Shown: positions 1-6,010, numbered from the stretch's first letter. The stretch: 6,786 bases of DNA from an uncultured Clostridia bacterium (GCA_947072265.1 CAMTHN010000032.1:1-6786), one strand, 5' to 3'. Notes: generated by a model from the letters alone, not told the origin. Program-made: numbers and translations.

Positions 1-70
1 TATATAATCCAGTATATATAGTAGACTTTTTCAATAAAAATTAACCATCCTTTCAGGTTTTTATATGTAT

Positions 71-99
71 TTATACGAAGACTATTAGCCTCCGTATAA
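71..99 (-). terminator. Hairpin just after the last gene of the leftward cluster
   Basis: In leftward RNA this forms a 12 bp stem (arms TTATACGGAGGC and GTCTTCGTATAA) with a TAATA loop. It lies 7 nt past the TAG stop of the 1152-aa gene. Two of the stem pairs are G-U in leftward RNA and would be A-C mismatches in rightward RNA, so the structure belongs to the leftward transcript. No clean U-tract follows at once (the next bases are ATACATATAAAAACC). It may therefore be a weak terminator or a 3'-end stabilising hairpin rather than a textbook intrinsic terminator. Positions 1-70 beyond it hold no gene that I can support. Confidence 0.45.
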
Positions 100-106
100 T
101 ATTAAA

Positions 107-3100
107 CTATTTTTTAGAATTAGCAATTAGTATAACGGTTGCATTAGTGAAAAAGCATCTATTTGTTGTTTGATTAAAATATATATCTTCAACAAGTCCT
201 TTTATACCTGCAGAACAATTTATACTAAATTCTTTCGGAATAACTATGAATGAGCTAAAAGGAATACAATATTGACTAGAATGAACATTTTGTTCTGGAA
301 CATCGGCTGTATAATTCAATGTTAAAGTTAGAATACCATGAATTATTAATTTATTTCCCGTAAGAGTTTGACCTTCTTCAGAAAGACCAATAGGGGTGTC
401 AATAGTATAATAATTACTTATTTCAATTAGTCCAGTAATCTCATTTATCTGTTCCATATCTGGTTTTTGTTCTGGAATAGATAGATAGTTTTCAAGATTA
501 AATTGTTTAAATAGAGATATTGCTTGTAAAACACTATTTGTCGCAGGATCAGAATCAATTCTTGTAATCGTATTACTATTGGATGTCTGATATCCAAAGT
601 TAACAATTGCAGAATTAGTAATATTTCCTTTAGAGTTTGTAGAAATAACTTTAACACTGTATTTAACTATTACAGTTTTATCTATATAAATTGTACCAAT
701 ATCAACTCCATGTATTATATCAACAGAGTTTATGATATTTCCATTAATAGAAAATGATCCATCTATAAGAGAAACATTTGGTGGAAGAGTGTCTTTAAAA
801 ACACTATATATAGCATCTACATCTCCATCATTTGTGATAGCGACTGTATAATTTATGGTTCCATCTAGAATAGCAATCTCTATATCAGATGTTTTTTCTA
901 AACTTAGATGTGGATTTTTTATACTGATAGTGTAAGGATTACTTTTATCAAATCCGTAATTTTGAGGTTTTGTTGAATCAACTGTATATCTAAATGATGA
1001 ATTAGCAATATTTATAACAGGGTTGTAACTAGATGAAATAACCAAAGCGCTAAAAGTTAGAATTCTATATTCTCCAATTCCAATACTTCCAATATTTACA
1101 CCAGAAATAATACTATCAGATATTTTATCAATATTATCTATTTTTACGCTTCCAATAACAAATTTTAATTCTGGTGTTAGAGGATCTTGAATGATAACAT
1201 CATCTAAAGGGACATTTCCATCATTTCTAGCGGTTATAGAATATATAACTGTTTCTCCAACTGCAGTAGTCACCTTGTTTGCAGATTTAATAAGAACTAT
1301 TTTAGGATCAATAATAGTTAAGGGAATAGCTGTAGAAGTTTTTTTAAAGATATTAATTGGTGGTTTTGTAGAATTTGTAATTGCTTGATATTGTCCTATA
1401 GCTGTATTAGTGTATGGGTTTGGCGTAGGAATAGAAACAACTTTAAGATTTATAATTAAAATTTTAGATTCACCAATATTTATATTACCTATATCTATAC
1501 CAGATGTTATGCTTCCTCCAATATTAATTCCATCTAGTTGAAAAGATTGAATTTGGAAATTGGTTGGAATATTATCTTTTATAATAGCATTTGATATTGG
1601 AATATCTCCAATATTTTTAGATGTTATAGAATATGAAAAAGTATCTCCAATTTGAACTTTTTTAACATTAGATGTTTTAGTAATAGATACATCTGGGTTA
1701 AGAATATTTATTTCGATAACTGTACTACAAAATAGACCTATTTCATTTGTTGAGCGAACTGTAAATATATCTTTTCCATAAAAATCGGTGTTTGGTTTAT
1801 ATTGCCAAATTCCTGTTAAACTATCTATAGAAGCAATTCCATTTATTCCTTGCTTTTCTATACTATAAATAATTTTACCACCTTGAGGATCAATTGATAA
1901 AATTGTACCTGTTGCTATTTCATTTTTTGATATTATAACATTTTGGGGAAGAGGACAGGTTGGCAAAATAGCTAAAATAGTTATATTAATAGTTGTAGTA
2001 CAGGATAGGCCGCTAGTATTAGTGGCTGTGACTATAAAAGAATCAGAACCAGAATAGTTTAGATTAGAATTATAAGACCAGTCTCCAGTATTGGGGTTTA
2101 TCTTTACAACTCCATTGGATGGTAGAGTAGATATAGAATATGAAACAAATTCACCTTGAAAATCCACAGCAGTTATATTTCCTGAAACTTCTTTATTGGA
2201 AGTGGTAGAAACATTTTGGGGAAGAGGACAGGTTGGAGGAGATGAAATCTTTAAAAGATAATCTTCAACCTCTCCATCTCCAGCCGGACCTATCGATCTA
2301 GTATCTTCTTTTGTAATATCACCTTTATTGTTTAATGAATCGGTTGTTAATCTAACTCTAACAAAAGTTTCTCCAGGGGTTATAATAGTTCCAATTGGAA
2401 TATTAAACTGTAGAGATATATCTTGTGTTCCTGATTTAGTTGGGAGAATAATTAATGGAGAACCTATAGCAGATTCTTCTGGTTGAAATATACCATCTTT
2501 ATTAAAATCTATCCATGCATATAGATTTGCGTTTAAACCAGTGTTATTGGTTATGGTTTCTACAAAACTATAAGTTGTATCAGTAGTTTTAAGGGGTTTT
2601 AAAGGAAGAGTTATTCCATCATCTGGTGTAGATAATGGAATATGATCTCCTGTAGCAGTGGAATTTTGATATGCATCATCTTCAGAAGTTACAGTTGATC
2701 CTAATGATAAACCATTTGATAGTAGTTGATGTCTAGGACCATTATTAGCTAACAATGTATTATAATTTCCTATCCCGTTTTCAGAGCTGGTATCTGGGAC
2801 ATCTCCATAATCAATATTAATTGAAACATTTACACAGCTAGCTCCATCATTATTTGAAGAAGGAACTCCTTGGGTAAAAACAACACCTATAGCATCATTT
2901 TCAGAGATAGCTATTTTATAGATAATACCAGTATTATTATCTATAATAAATATATTCTTACTTGCATCTGCAAAGGTTGCCCCATATAATCCAGTTGGAA
3001 CAGATGTTGTTTTTAAATTGGTTACTACACCTGTTTTAGGATCTATTCTAACAACTGAATCCGTAGGAGTAGTTGAGCCATTAATTACAGCATATAACAT

Positions 3101-3565
3101 ACCATCTATAGGACAATAAGCAAAGTCTGCTATATTTATAGGAGATTTAATATAAGTTCCTGTCTTTGTTGGGTTAAAATTATTAGTTGGATCAACTAAT
3201 TGGCCATAATGTATAGATCCTAGTTTATAATCTATACAATAATATAATTCCATATTACTTTTATATAAATAATAATGTCCATCATTATCAAATGTTCCTA
3301 TATTATAAGAATCATCAGGAAGATTATACACAACTGGTAGAGGTGTTTTATCTCCTATGGAATCTATACGGTATATAGTATTATCTGTACCACTTCGTGC
3401 ATATAAAAAATTATCGGTAGTATTATATCCTAAAGCGTTCATAAAAAGTTTTTGATCAGCTATAATGGTTTCCATACCAGTAACTAAATTTATTTCATAT
3501 AAAGTAGAAACTGGATTACCAGCAAGTTGATATCCTACGGGTTTACAGCTAAATGGAGTTGACAT
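107..3565 (-). CDS. Giant modular spore-surface protein: DUF6923-GEVED-cadherin-like x2-DUF11 x3-SPOCS
   Basis: This 1152-aa protein is probably displayed on the spore surface. Residues 1-248 resemble the DUF6923 propeller-like domain (NALGY at 43-47, DFAY at 147-150, RIDPKTG at 173-179). Residues 250-440 are a GEVED domain: it opens DYGDVPD at 252, has a calcium-loop-like DFNKDG at 353-358 with E364, and ends in GEVEDY at 431-436. Two 91-residue cadherin/Ig-like repeats follow (about 445-532 and 536-623), each starting TCPLPQNV and each with Cys residues 76 apart (446/522, 537/613). Three DUF11 repeats occupy about 624-735, 753-866 and 884-1000. The C-terminus (about 1018-1148) is a SPOCS/DUF3794 domain with PEQKPDMEQI at 1031-1040, EGQTLTG at 1064-1070 and PEQNVH at 1090-1095. 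There is no signal peptide, LPXTG motif or transmembrane segment, which suits assembly from the mother-cell cytosol rather than secretion. The ATG at 3565 has AAAGGAGA 8 nt upstream. The gene follows the 160-aa SPOCS gene by 26 bp. Domain calls are from motif recognition; the function is inferred. Confidence 0.9.
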   Translation of the reverse strand: MSTPFSCKPVGYQLAGNPVSTLYEINLVTGMETIIADQKLFMNALGYNTTDNFLYARSGTDNTIYRIDSIGDKTPLPVVYNLPDDSYNIGTFDNDGHYYLYKSNMELYYCIDYKLGSIHYGQLVDPTNNFNPTKTGTYIKSPINIADFAYCPIDGMLYAVINGSTTPTDSVVRIDPKTGVVTNLKTTSVPTGLYGATFADASKNIFIIDNNTGIIYKIAISENDAIGVVFTQGVPSSNNDGASCVNVSINIDYGDVPDTSSENGIGNYNTLLANNGPRHQLLSNGLSLGSTVTSEDDAYQNSTATGDHIPLSTPDDGITLPLKPLKTTDTTYSFVETITNNTGLNANLYAWIDFNKDGIFQPEESAIGSPLIILPTKSGTQDISLQFNIPIGTIITPGETFVRVRLTTDSLNNKGDITKEDTRSIGPAGDGEVEDYLLKISSPPTCPLPQNVSTTSNKEVSGNITAVDFQGEFVSYSISTLPSNGVVKINPNTGDWSYNSNLNYSGSDSFIVTATNTSGLSCTTTINITILAILPTCPLPQNVIISKNEIATGTILSIDPQGGKIIYSIEKQGINGIASIDSLTGIWQYKPNTDFYGKDIFTVRSTNEIGLFCSTVIEINILNPDVSITKTSNVKKVQIGDTFSYSITSKNIGDIPISNAIIKDNIPTNFQIQSFQLDGINIGGSITSGIDIGNINIGESKILIINLKVVSIPTPNPYTNTAIGQYQAITNSTKPPINIFKKTSTAIPLTIIDPKIVLIKSANKVTTAVGETVIYSITARNDGNVPLDDVIIQDPLTPELKFVIGSVKIDNIDKISDSIISGVNIGSIGIGEYRILTFSALVISSSYNPVINIANSSFRYTVDSTKPQNYGFDKSNPYTISIKNPHLSLEKTSDIEIAILDGTINYTVAITNDGDVDAIYSVFKDTLPPNVSLIDGSFSINGNIINSVDIIHGVDIGTIYIDKTVIVKYSVKVISTNSKGNITNSAIVNFGYQTSNSNTITRIDSDPATNSVLQAISLFKQFNLENYLSIPEQKPDMEQINEITGLIEISNYYTIDTPIGLSEEGQTLTGNKLIIHGILTLTLNYTADVPEQNVHSSQYCIPFSSFIVIPKEFSINCSAGIKGLVEDIYFNQTTNRCFFTNATVILIANSKK
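566..1696 (-). repeat. Three tandem DUF11 repeats within the giant protein
   Basis: Each unit starts with a K-(T/S)-(S/A) strand: SITKTSN at 627-633, VLIKSAN at 757-763, SLEKTSD at 888-894. Next comes a YS/YT-type strand with a D/GD turn (SKNIGDIP, ARNDGNVP, ITNDGDVD) and a KD/QD-x-(I/L)P-like segment. Later each has a conserved GI/GV-(D/N)-IG-x-I block at about 689-695, 822-828 and 953-959. The unit spacing is about 130 residues. DUF11 domains are Ig-like stalk modules. They are diverged from each other at the DNA level, so this is an old array rather than a recent expansion. Confidence 0.8.
1937..1963. repeat. 27 bp exact direct repeat, copy 1
   Basis: This is identical over 27 bp to 2210-2236, exactly 273 bp (91 codons) away and in the same frame. 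It encodes the TCPLPQNV start of the second cadherin-like repeat. The surrounding repeat units are much more diverged, so this short block has been either conserved or homogenised. Confidence 0.9.
2210..2236. repeat. 27 bp exact direct repeat, copy 2
   Basis: Partner of 1937-1963. It encodes TCPLPQNV at residues 445-452, the first strand of the first cadherin-like repeat, directly after the GEVED domain. In-frame recombination between the copies would delete exactly one 91-residue repeat without breaking the reading frame. Confidence 0.9.
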
Positions 3566-3591
3566 AAAATATATCTCCTTTCAAAGTAAAG

Positions 3592-4074
3592 TTAACAGTA
3601 ATCAGCATCTACAAGTAATAAAATACATTTATGGAGAGTTCTTGCATCTATCATTTTAGCATGGACAGCTTCTATATATGGGGTTACTGATATTGCTTTT
3701 GAATCTACTAAATTGCATATGTTTTTTCCATTAATTTCTTTTGGAAGGATGATAAACATGCTTTTTAAAGTTTCAAAATGTGCAGCATGAACAGACTGTT
3801 CTGGTCTATCTGCAACATAGGTAACCTTTTCTTTTAAGCTAACTTCTACTATCAGTTTATAGCCAGTTAAATTTTGACCCTCGTATGATTTTCCAATTTC
3901 TGTTTCTATTAATTTATAATTTTCTATCTCTGCCCAAACCATAATATCTAAAATACGCTCCATATCTGGTTTTTGAGAAGGTATAGTTAGGGTTTCGGAG
4001 ACTGTTTCTTCTTTAAAATAGCTAGATGTTTTTGGAAGTTTGGTTGAATAGGATGATTGGTTTTTACAGTTCAT
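3592..4074 (-). CDS. Small SPOCS (DUF3794) domain protein, 160 aa, C-terminal Cys
   Basis: This is a stand-alone SPOCS/DUF3794 protein, the domain known from SipL, the SpoIVA-interacting spore-coat morphogenetic protein of Clostridioides difficile. After a Ser/Lys-rich leader (1-18) the domain fills residues 19-160: IPSQKPDMER at 31-40, GKSYEGQNLTGYKL at 61-74, PEQSVH at 91-96, and the strand FIILPKE at 107-113. Cys occurs at 3, 120, 150 and 160, the last being the final residue. The start is the ATG at 4074, where AAGGAGA sits 8 nt upstream. An in-frame ATG at 4104 would overlap the preceding gene and has no such site. The spacing is 13 bp from the 157-aa SPOCS gene before it and 26 bp to the giant SPOCS protein after it, so co-transcription is expected. 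It lacks the LysM domain of SipL and has no signal peptide. A structural or docking role in the spore envelope is inferred. Confidence 0.88.
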   Translation of the reverse strand: MNCKNQSSYSTKLPKTSSYFKEETVSETLTIPSQKPDMERILDIMVWAEIENYKLIETEIGKSYEGQNLTGYKLIVEVSLKEKVTYVADRPEQSVHAAHFETLKSMFIILPKEINGKNICNLVDSKAISVTPYIEAVHAKMIDARTLHKCILLLVDADYC

Positions 4075-4082
4075 AAAAAATT

Positions 4083-4089
4083 TCTCCTT
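4083..4089 (-). promoter_or_regulatory. Ribosome binding site that fixes the 160-aa SPOCS start at 4074
   Basis: AAGGAGA overlaps the TAA stop (4088-4090) of the upstream gene and lies 8 nt before the ATG at 4074. This excludes the longer in-frame start at 4104 and implies translational coupling or close re-initiation. Confidence 0.85.
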
Positions 4090-4561
4090 AGCATATATCA
4101 GCACTTACCATAAGTGTGAAATTATTATGGATACATCTACAATCTAATTGTTTAGAAAATATATCTTCCATTGTAACTCGAACAAAAATAGGTTGTGATA
4201 TATTAGTATCCTTTGACATAACTATATAGGAACAAAAAGGCATGCATCCTTCAGCAGTATGGACAGTTTGTTCGGTATCACAAGCAACATATTGATATTT
4301 TAAAGATATTGTTCCAGAAACAAAAAGTTTTAGACCAGTCATTTGTTGCCCTTCTAATGAGAGTCCTATAGGTGTTGTAACAAAATTATATTTTTCTACA
4401 GATGTTTCTGCCCAAACTTTTACGATTTGTTCTATATCTGGCTTTTGTTTAGGAACACAAAAAACATTTGATATATTCTCTTGTTTGAAGTATTTGTTAT
4501 TTTCTGGAAAACATTTTTGTATTCCATTATATTCTATTAGTTGGTTCATAACCATAGACAT
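4088..4561 (-). CDS. Small SPOCS (DUF3794) domain protein, 157 aa, Cys-rich
   Basis: Second stand-alone SPOCS/DUF3794 protein, a paralog of its downstream neighbour and of the giant protein's C-terminus. Shared signatures are VPKQKPDIEQI at 36-46, PIGLSLEGQQMTGLKL at 64-79, YVACDTEQTVH at 91-101 and the PFCSYIV strand at 108-114. The PIGLS and PF-SxIV segments are closer to the giant protein's domain than to the 160-aa neighbour. It has eight Cys (17, 35, 94, 106, 110, 141, 143, 157), including a CRC motif and the last residue, suggesting disulfide cross-linking. There is no signal peptide or membrane segment. The ATG at 4561 has AAGGAGA 6 nt upstream; in-frame ATGs at codons 3 and 5 are less well placed. 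It heads the SPOCS trio after a 122 bp AT-rich gap. A spore-envelope role follows from the family; the exact job is unknown. Confidence 0.88.
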   Translation of the reverse strand: MSMVMNQLIEYNGIQKCFPENNKYFKQENISNVFCVPKQKPDIEQIVKVWAETSVEKYNFVTTPIGLSLEGQQMTGLKLFVSGTISLKYQYVACDTEQTVHTAEGCMPFCSYIVMSKDTNISQPIFVRVTMEDIFSKQLDCRCIHNNFTLMVSADIC

Positions 4562-4588
4562 AAATATTCTCCTTATCTAGAAATTATA

Positions 4589-4620
4589 GTAATTATATTA
4601 AAAATATTTAATATAATTAC
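4589..4620 (-). other. AT-only 14 bp-stem hairpin in the gap between the two gene groups
   Basis: This is a perfect inverted repeat. The outer 12 bp arms are GTAATTATATTA and TAATATAATTAC, plus two more A-T pairs around a 4-nt loop. It lies in the 122 bp gap (4562-4683), 14 nt before the ribosome binding site of the 157-aa SPOCS gene. The leftward sequence after it (TATAATTTC) is only weakly U-rich. It may be a weak terminator or attenuator for the Cys-rich pair, an RNA-processing or stability element, or a protein-binding palindrome. I see no CATA-type sporulation promoter in this gap, so readthrough from upstream is the simplest model. Confidence 0.5.
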
Positions 4621-4683
4621 ATAAAATAATCATATTAAATATAATAGATAAATTTATTTAGATAATTTAAAATTAAATAAAGT

Positions 4684-5298
4684 TTATTTGCATAGTATAT
4701 ATTTTTTATATTTGGTATCATGAAATGAGCATTCTTCGTGATTATATTTAGATAAATTTTTTTTCAAATTACAAGATTGGTTTTGAAATTGTGGTGTTGG
4801 TTTGCAAGAGTTATTATATAAACTATTTGTATTATCGTGTTTTTTTGGATATATATAGGAAAGACTGGAAGAGTATGTTTTACAATCAGAGGATAGAGTT
4901 TTATTACATATTTTTCCACTCTTATTATAAGTATCCAATATTTTTTTTGATCCGTTATTTGCTTTACTCACAATAATTTTATAGGATATATTGGGATTAT
5001 CACCACAAACATCGAATTGATAAAAACCGTTATAATCACTTAAAGTATGAGCTATTCCTTCTAGGCTTTTATCTATAGCATCATGGTTAAATTTGACAAG
5101 CTTTATAAATGCTCCTGAAATAATATGATTTTTACAATTTTTAACCTGACCCCAAATACGGATATTATCATATTTAGAAACAATAATATCCGATCGTATT
5201 TCTTGATTAAAGGATAGAGGGTCAATATTAACATCTATAGAAGTTCCTAATATACCTGACACACATTGATAATTTATAGAAGCATTATAATTAGTCAC
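4684..5298 (-). CDS. Carboxypeptidase-regulatory-like spore protein, 204 aa, GTG start, Lys/Asn-rich tail
   Basis: This is a paralog of the gene immediately upstream. Residues 15-123 align with it without a gap, with about 61 of 109 positions identical by hand count. The shared core has SIDVNID at 20-26, IRIWGQV at 46-52, LVKF at 67-70, GIAHT at 81-85, SD-x-x-GFYQFD at 87-96 and KILDT at 119-123. This matches the carboxypeptidase regulatory-like (transthyretin-type beta-sandwich) pattern. The tail (124-204) is unrelated to the paralog's: rich in Ser, Asn, Lys and Tyr, with Cys at 131, 139, 165, 176, 190 and 203. There is no signal peptide. The start is GTG at 5298 with AAGGAGA 8 nt upstream, 17 bp after the previous stop. 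It has no enzyme motifs and is probably a structural, cross-linked surface or fibre subunit, but that is inference. Confidence 0.85.
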   Translation of the reverse strand: MTNYNASINYQCVSGILGTSIDVNIDPLSFNQEIRSDIIVSKYDNIRIWGQVKNCKNHIISGAFIKLVKFNHDAIDKSLEGIAHTLSDYNGFYQFDVCGDNPNISYKIIVSKANNGSKKILDTYNKSGKICNKTLSSDCKTYSSSLSYIYPKKHDNTNSLYNNSCKPTPQFQNQSCNLKKNLSKYNHEECSFHDTKYKKYILCK

Positions 5299-5306
5299 TT
5301 TCCGCC

Positions 5307-5313
5307 TCTCCTT
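5307..5313 (-). promoter_or_regulatory. Ribosome binding site deciding a GTG start at 5298
   Basis: AAGGAGA, followed by GGCGG, lies 8 nt upstream of GTG. No ATG is in frame with comparable spacing, so the 204-aa gene uses GTG while the other genes in the cluster use ATG. The site begins just after the tandem TAATAA stops of the preceding gene. Confidence 0.8.
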
Positions 5314-5315
5314 TA

Positions 5316-5837
5316 TTATCTAAAATTAGAGTTGCATGATTTACATTGATTATTGCAAATAGGCTTGCTATTGCCAGAACATGGAATAGAATTAGAGGTG
5401 TGAGAAGAATATGGTTTACAAGGATTATATTGATATCCATCTGTACAGCTACGACAGTTTCCATCACCAGTGTCAAGAATTTTTTCTGACCCAGTATTTG
5501 CTTTTCCGACTAAAATTTTATAACAAGAATTTTTATCTTGTGAACATAGGTCAAATTGATAAAACCCTTGACAGTCACTTACAGTATGGGCAATTCCTTG
5601 ATGTTGTGTATCTCCATTTTGGCAGACAACTTTAACAAGTTTTAAAAGAGCATTTTCTATAGGTAGACCTTCACAACTTTTAACCATACCCCATAGTCGT
5701 ATAGAATCGGATGCAGAAACAACGATATCTGCTCTTATTTCAGCATCACAGCAGTTAGAATCTATGTTTACATCAATGGAATTACCTAAAATAGAAGTAT
5801 TATTACAATTTGAATTATTTATAGTATTATATGACAT
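5316..5837 (-). CDS. Cys-rich carboxypeptidase-regulatory-like spore protein, 173 aa
   Basis: This is the first gene of the leftward cluster. An N-terminal segment (15-45, including SIDVNID and EIRADIVVS) leads into a carboxypeptidase-regulatory-like beta-sandwich at about 46-115: IRLWGMV, LPIENALLKLVKV, GIAHTVSD and GFYQFDLC. Such domains are non-catalytic, transthyretin-like folds common in surface proteins. There are 15 Cys in 173 residues, eight in the core region and seven in a low-complexity tail (128, 131, 140, 153, 161, 165, 168) that ends in a CxxxCxxC pattern. Three Cys (55, 98 and the one near 128-131) have counterparts in the 204-aa paralog. There is no signal peptide or membrane segment. 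The start is the ATG at 5837, since GGAGGA lies 7 nt upstream. The in-frame ATG at 5852 is itself part of that ribosome-binding region. The tail could bind metal or form disulfides; a cross-linked spore-coat or appendage subunit is my preferred reading. Confidence 0.85.
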   Translation of the reverse strand: MSYNTINNSNCNNTSILGNSIDVNIDSNCCDAEIRADIVVSASDSIRLWGMVKSCEGLPIENALLKLVKVVCQNGDTQHQGIAHTVSDCQGFYQFDLCSQDKNSCYKILVGKANTGSEKILDTGDGNCRSCTDGYQYNPCKPYSSHTSNSIPCSGNSKPICNNQCKSCNSNFR

Positions 5838-5844
5838 GATAAAA

Positions 5845-5850
5845 TCCTCC
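5845..5850 (-). promoter_or_regulatory. Ribosome binding site fixing the 173-aa start at 5837
   Basis: GGAGGA lies 7 nt upstream of the ATG at 5837. The alternative ATG at 5852 overlaps this site (ATGGAGGA), has no site of its own at proper spacing, and would add only five residues (MEDFI) absent from the paralog. Confidence 0.8.
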
Positions 5851-5880
5851 ATAATTTTAATATTTTAAATCTAATATTTA

Positions 5881-5910
5881 TATATTATGCAGTTAAATTA
5901 TCATATGTTA
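5881..5910 (-). promoter_or_regulatory. Putative sigma-K (mother-cell) promoter of the spore cluster
   Basis: Read leftward, AC of TAACA (5907-5908) is followed after 17 bp by CATAATATA (5889-5881). This matches the known sigma-K pattern AC, about 16-17 bp, CATAnnnTA. The predicted RNA start, near 5874, leaves a leader of about 37 nt before the ATG at 5837. Two other CATAnnnTA boxes on this strand (5907-5899 and 5947-5939) lack a well-spaced AC. The region is so AT-rich that a chance match is possible, but a late mother-cell promoter agrees with the SPOCS genes downstream. Confidence 0.55.
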
Positions 5911-6010
5911 ATATACATATATTCTTTATAGAAAACTTTAGAATATGAATATAATTATTTAGTTAACATTTAGCTAATTTGATGAATATTAAAAATATAA
6001 TGACGAAATA

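Noticed and set aside
27..56. Second small hairpin (AACC/GGTT) followed by a U-rich run in leftward RNA
   Set aside because: A stem of only 4 bp with a 9-nt loop is too weak to call a terminator.
445..657. Open frame of 70 codons on the minus strand inside the giant gene
   Set aside because: It is out of frame with the giant gene, Leu/Ile-rich as expected of shifted AT-rich code, and has no ribosome binding site or domain.
1191..1388. Open frame of 65 codons on the + strand
   Set aside because: It is antisense to the DUF11 region with no ribosome binding site; its hydrophobic look comes from complementing Lys/Asn/Asp codons.
566..1696. CRISPR-like or satellite repeat array
   Set aside because: The repetition is at protein level only (DUF11 units), with no identical DNA repeats or spacer pattern.
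1937..2236. LPTCP/LPQNV segments as sortase (LPXTG) signals
   Set aside because: They are internal, lack TG, and are followed by neither a hydrophobic segment nor a positive tail.
4791..4976. Open frame of 61 codons on the + strand
   Set aside because: It is antisense to the low-complexity tail of the 204-aa gene, with no ribosome binding site and a Tyr/Phe-rich composition typical of a shadow frame.
5291..5635. Two further short open frames (5291-5476 minus, 5411-5635 plus) over the 173-aa gene
   Set aside because: The paralog alignment and a good ribosome binding site support the 173-aa frame; neither alternative has a start signal or a homologous match.
5902..5910. CATATGTTA on the + strand as a sporulation promoter for the glucosidase
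   Set aside because: There is no AC at the right distance upstream, and it would leave a leader of over 200 nt; the TTGACA promoter at 6011 fits better.
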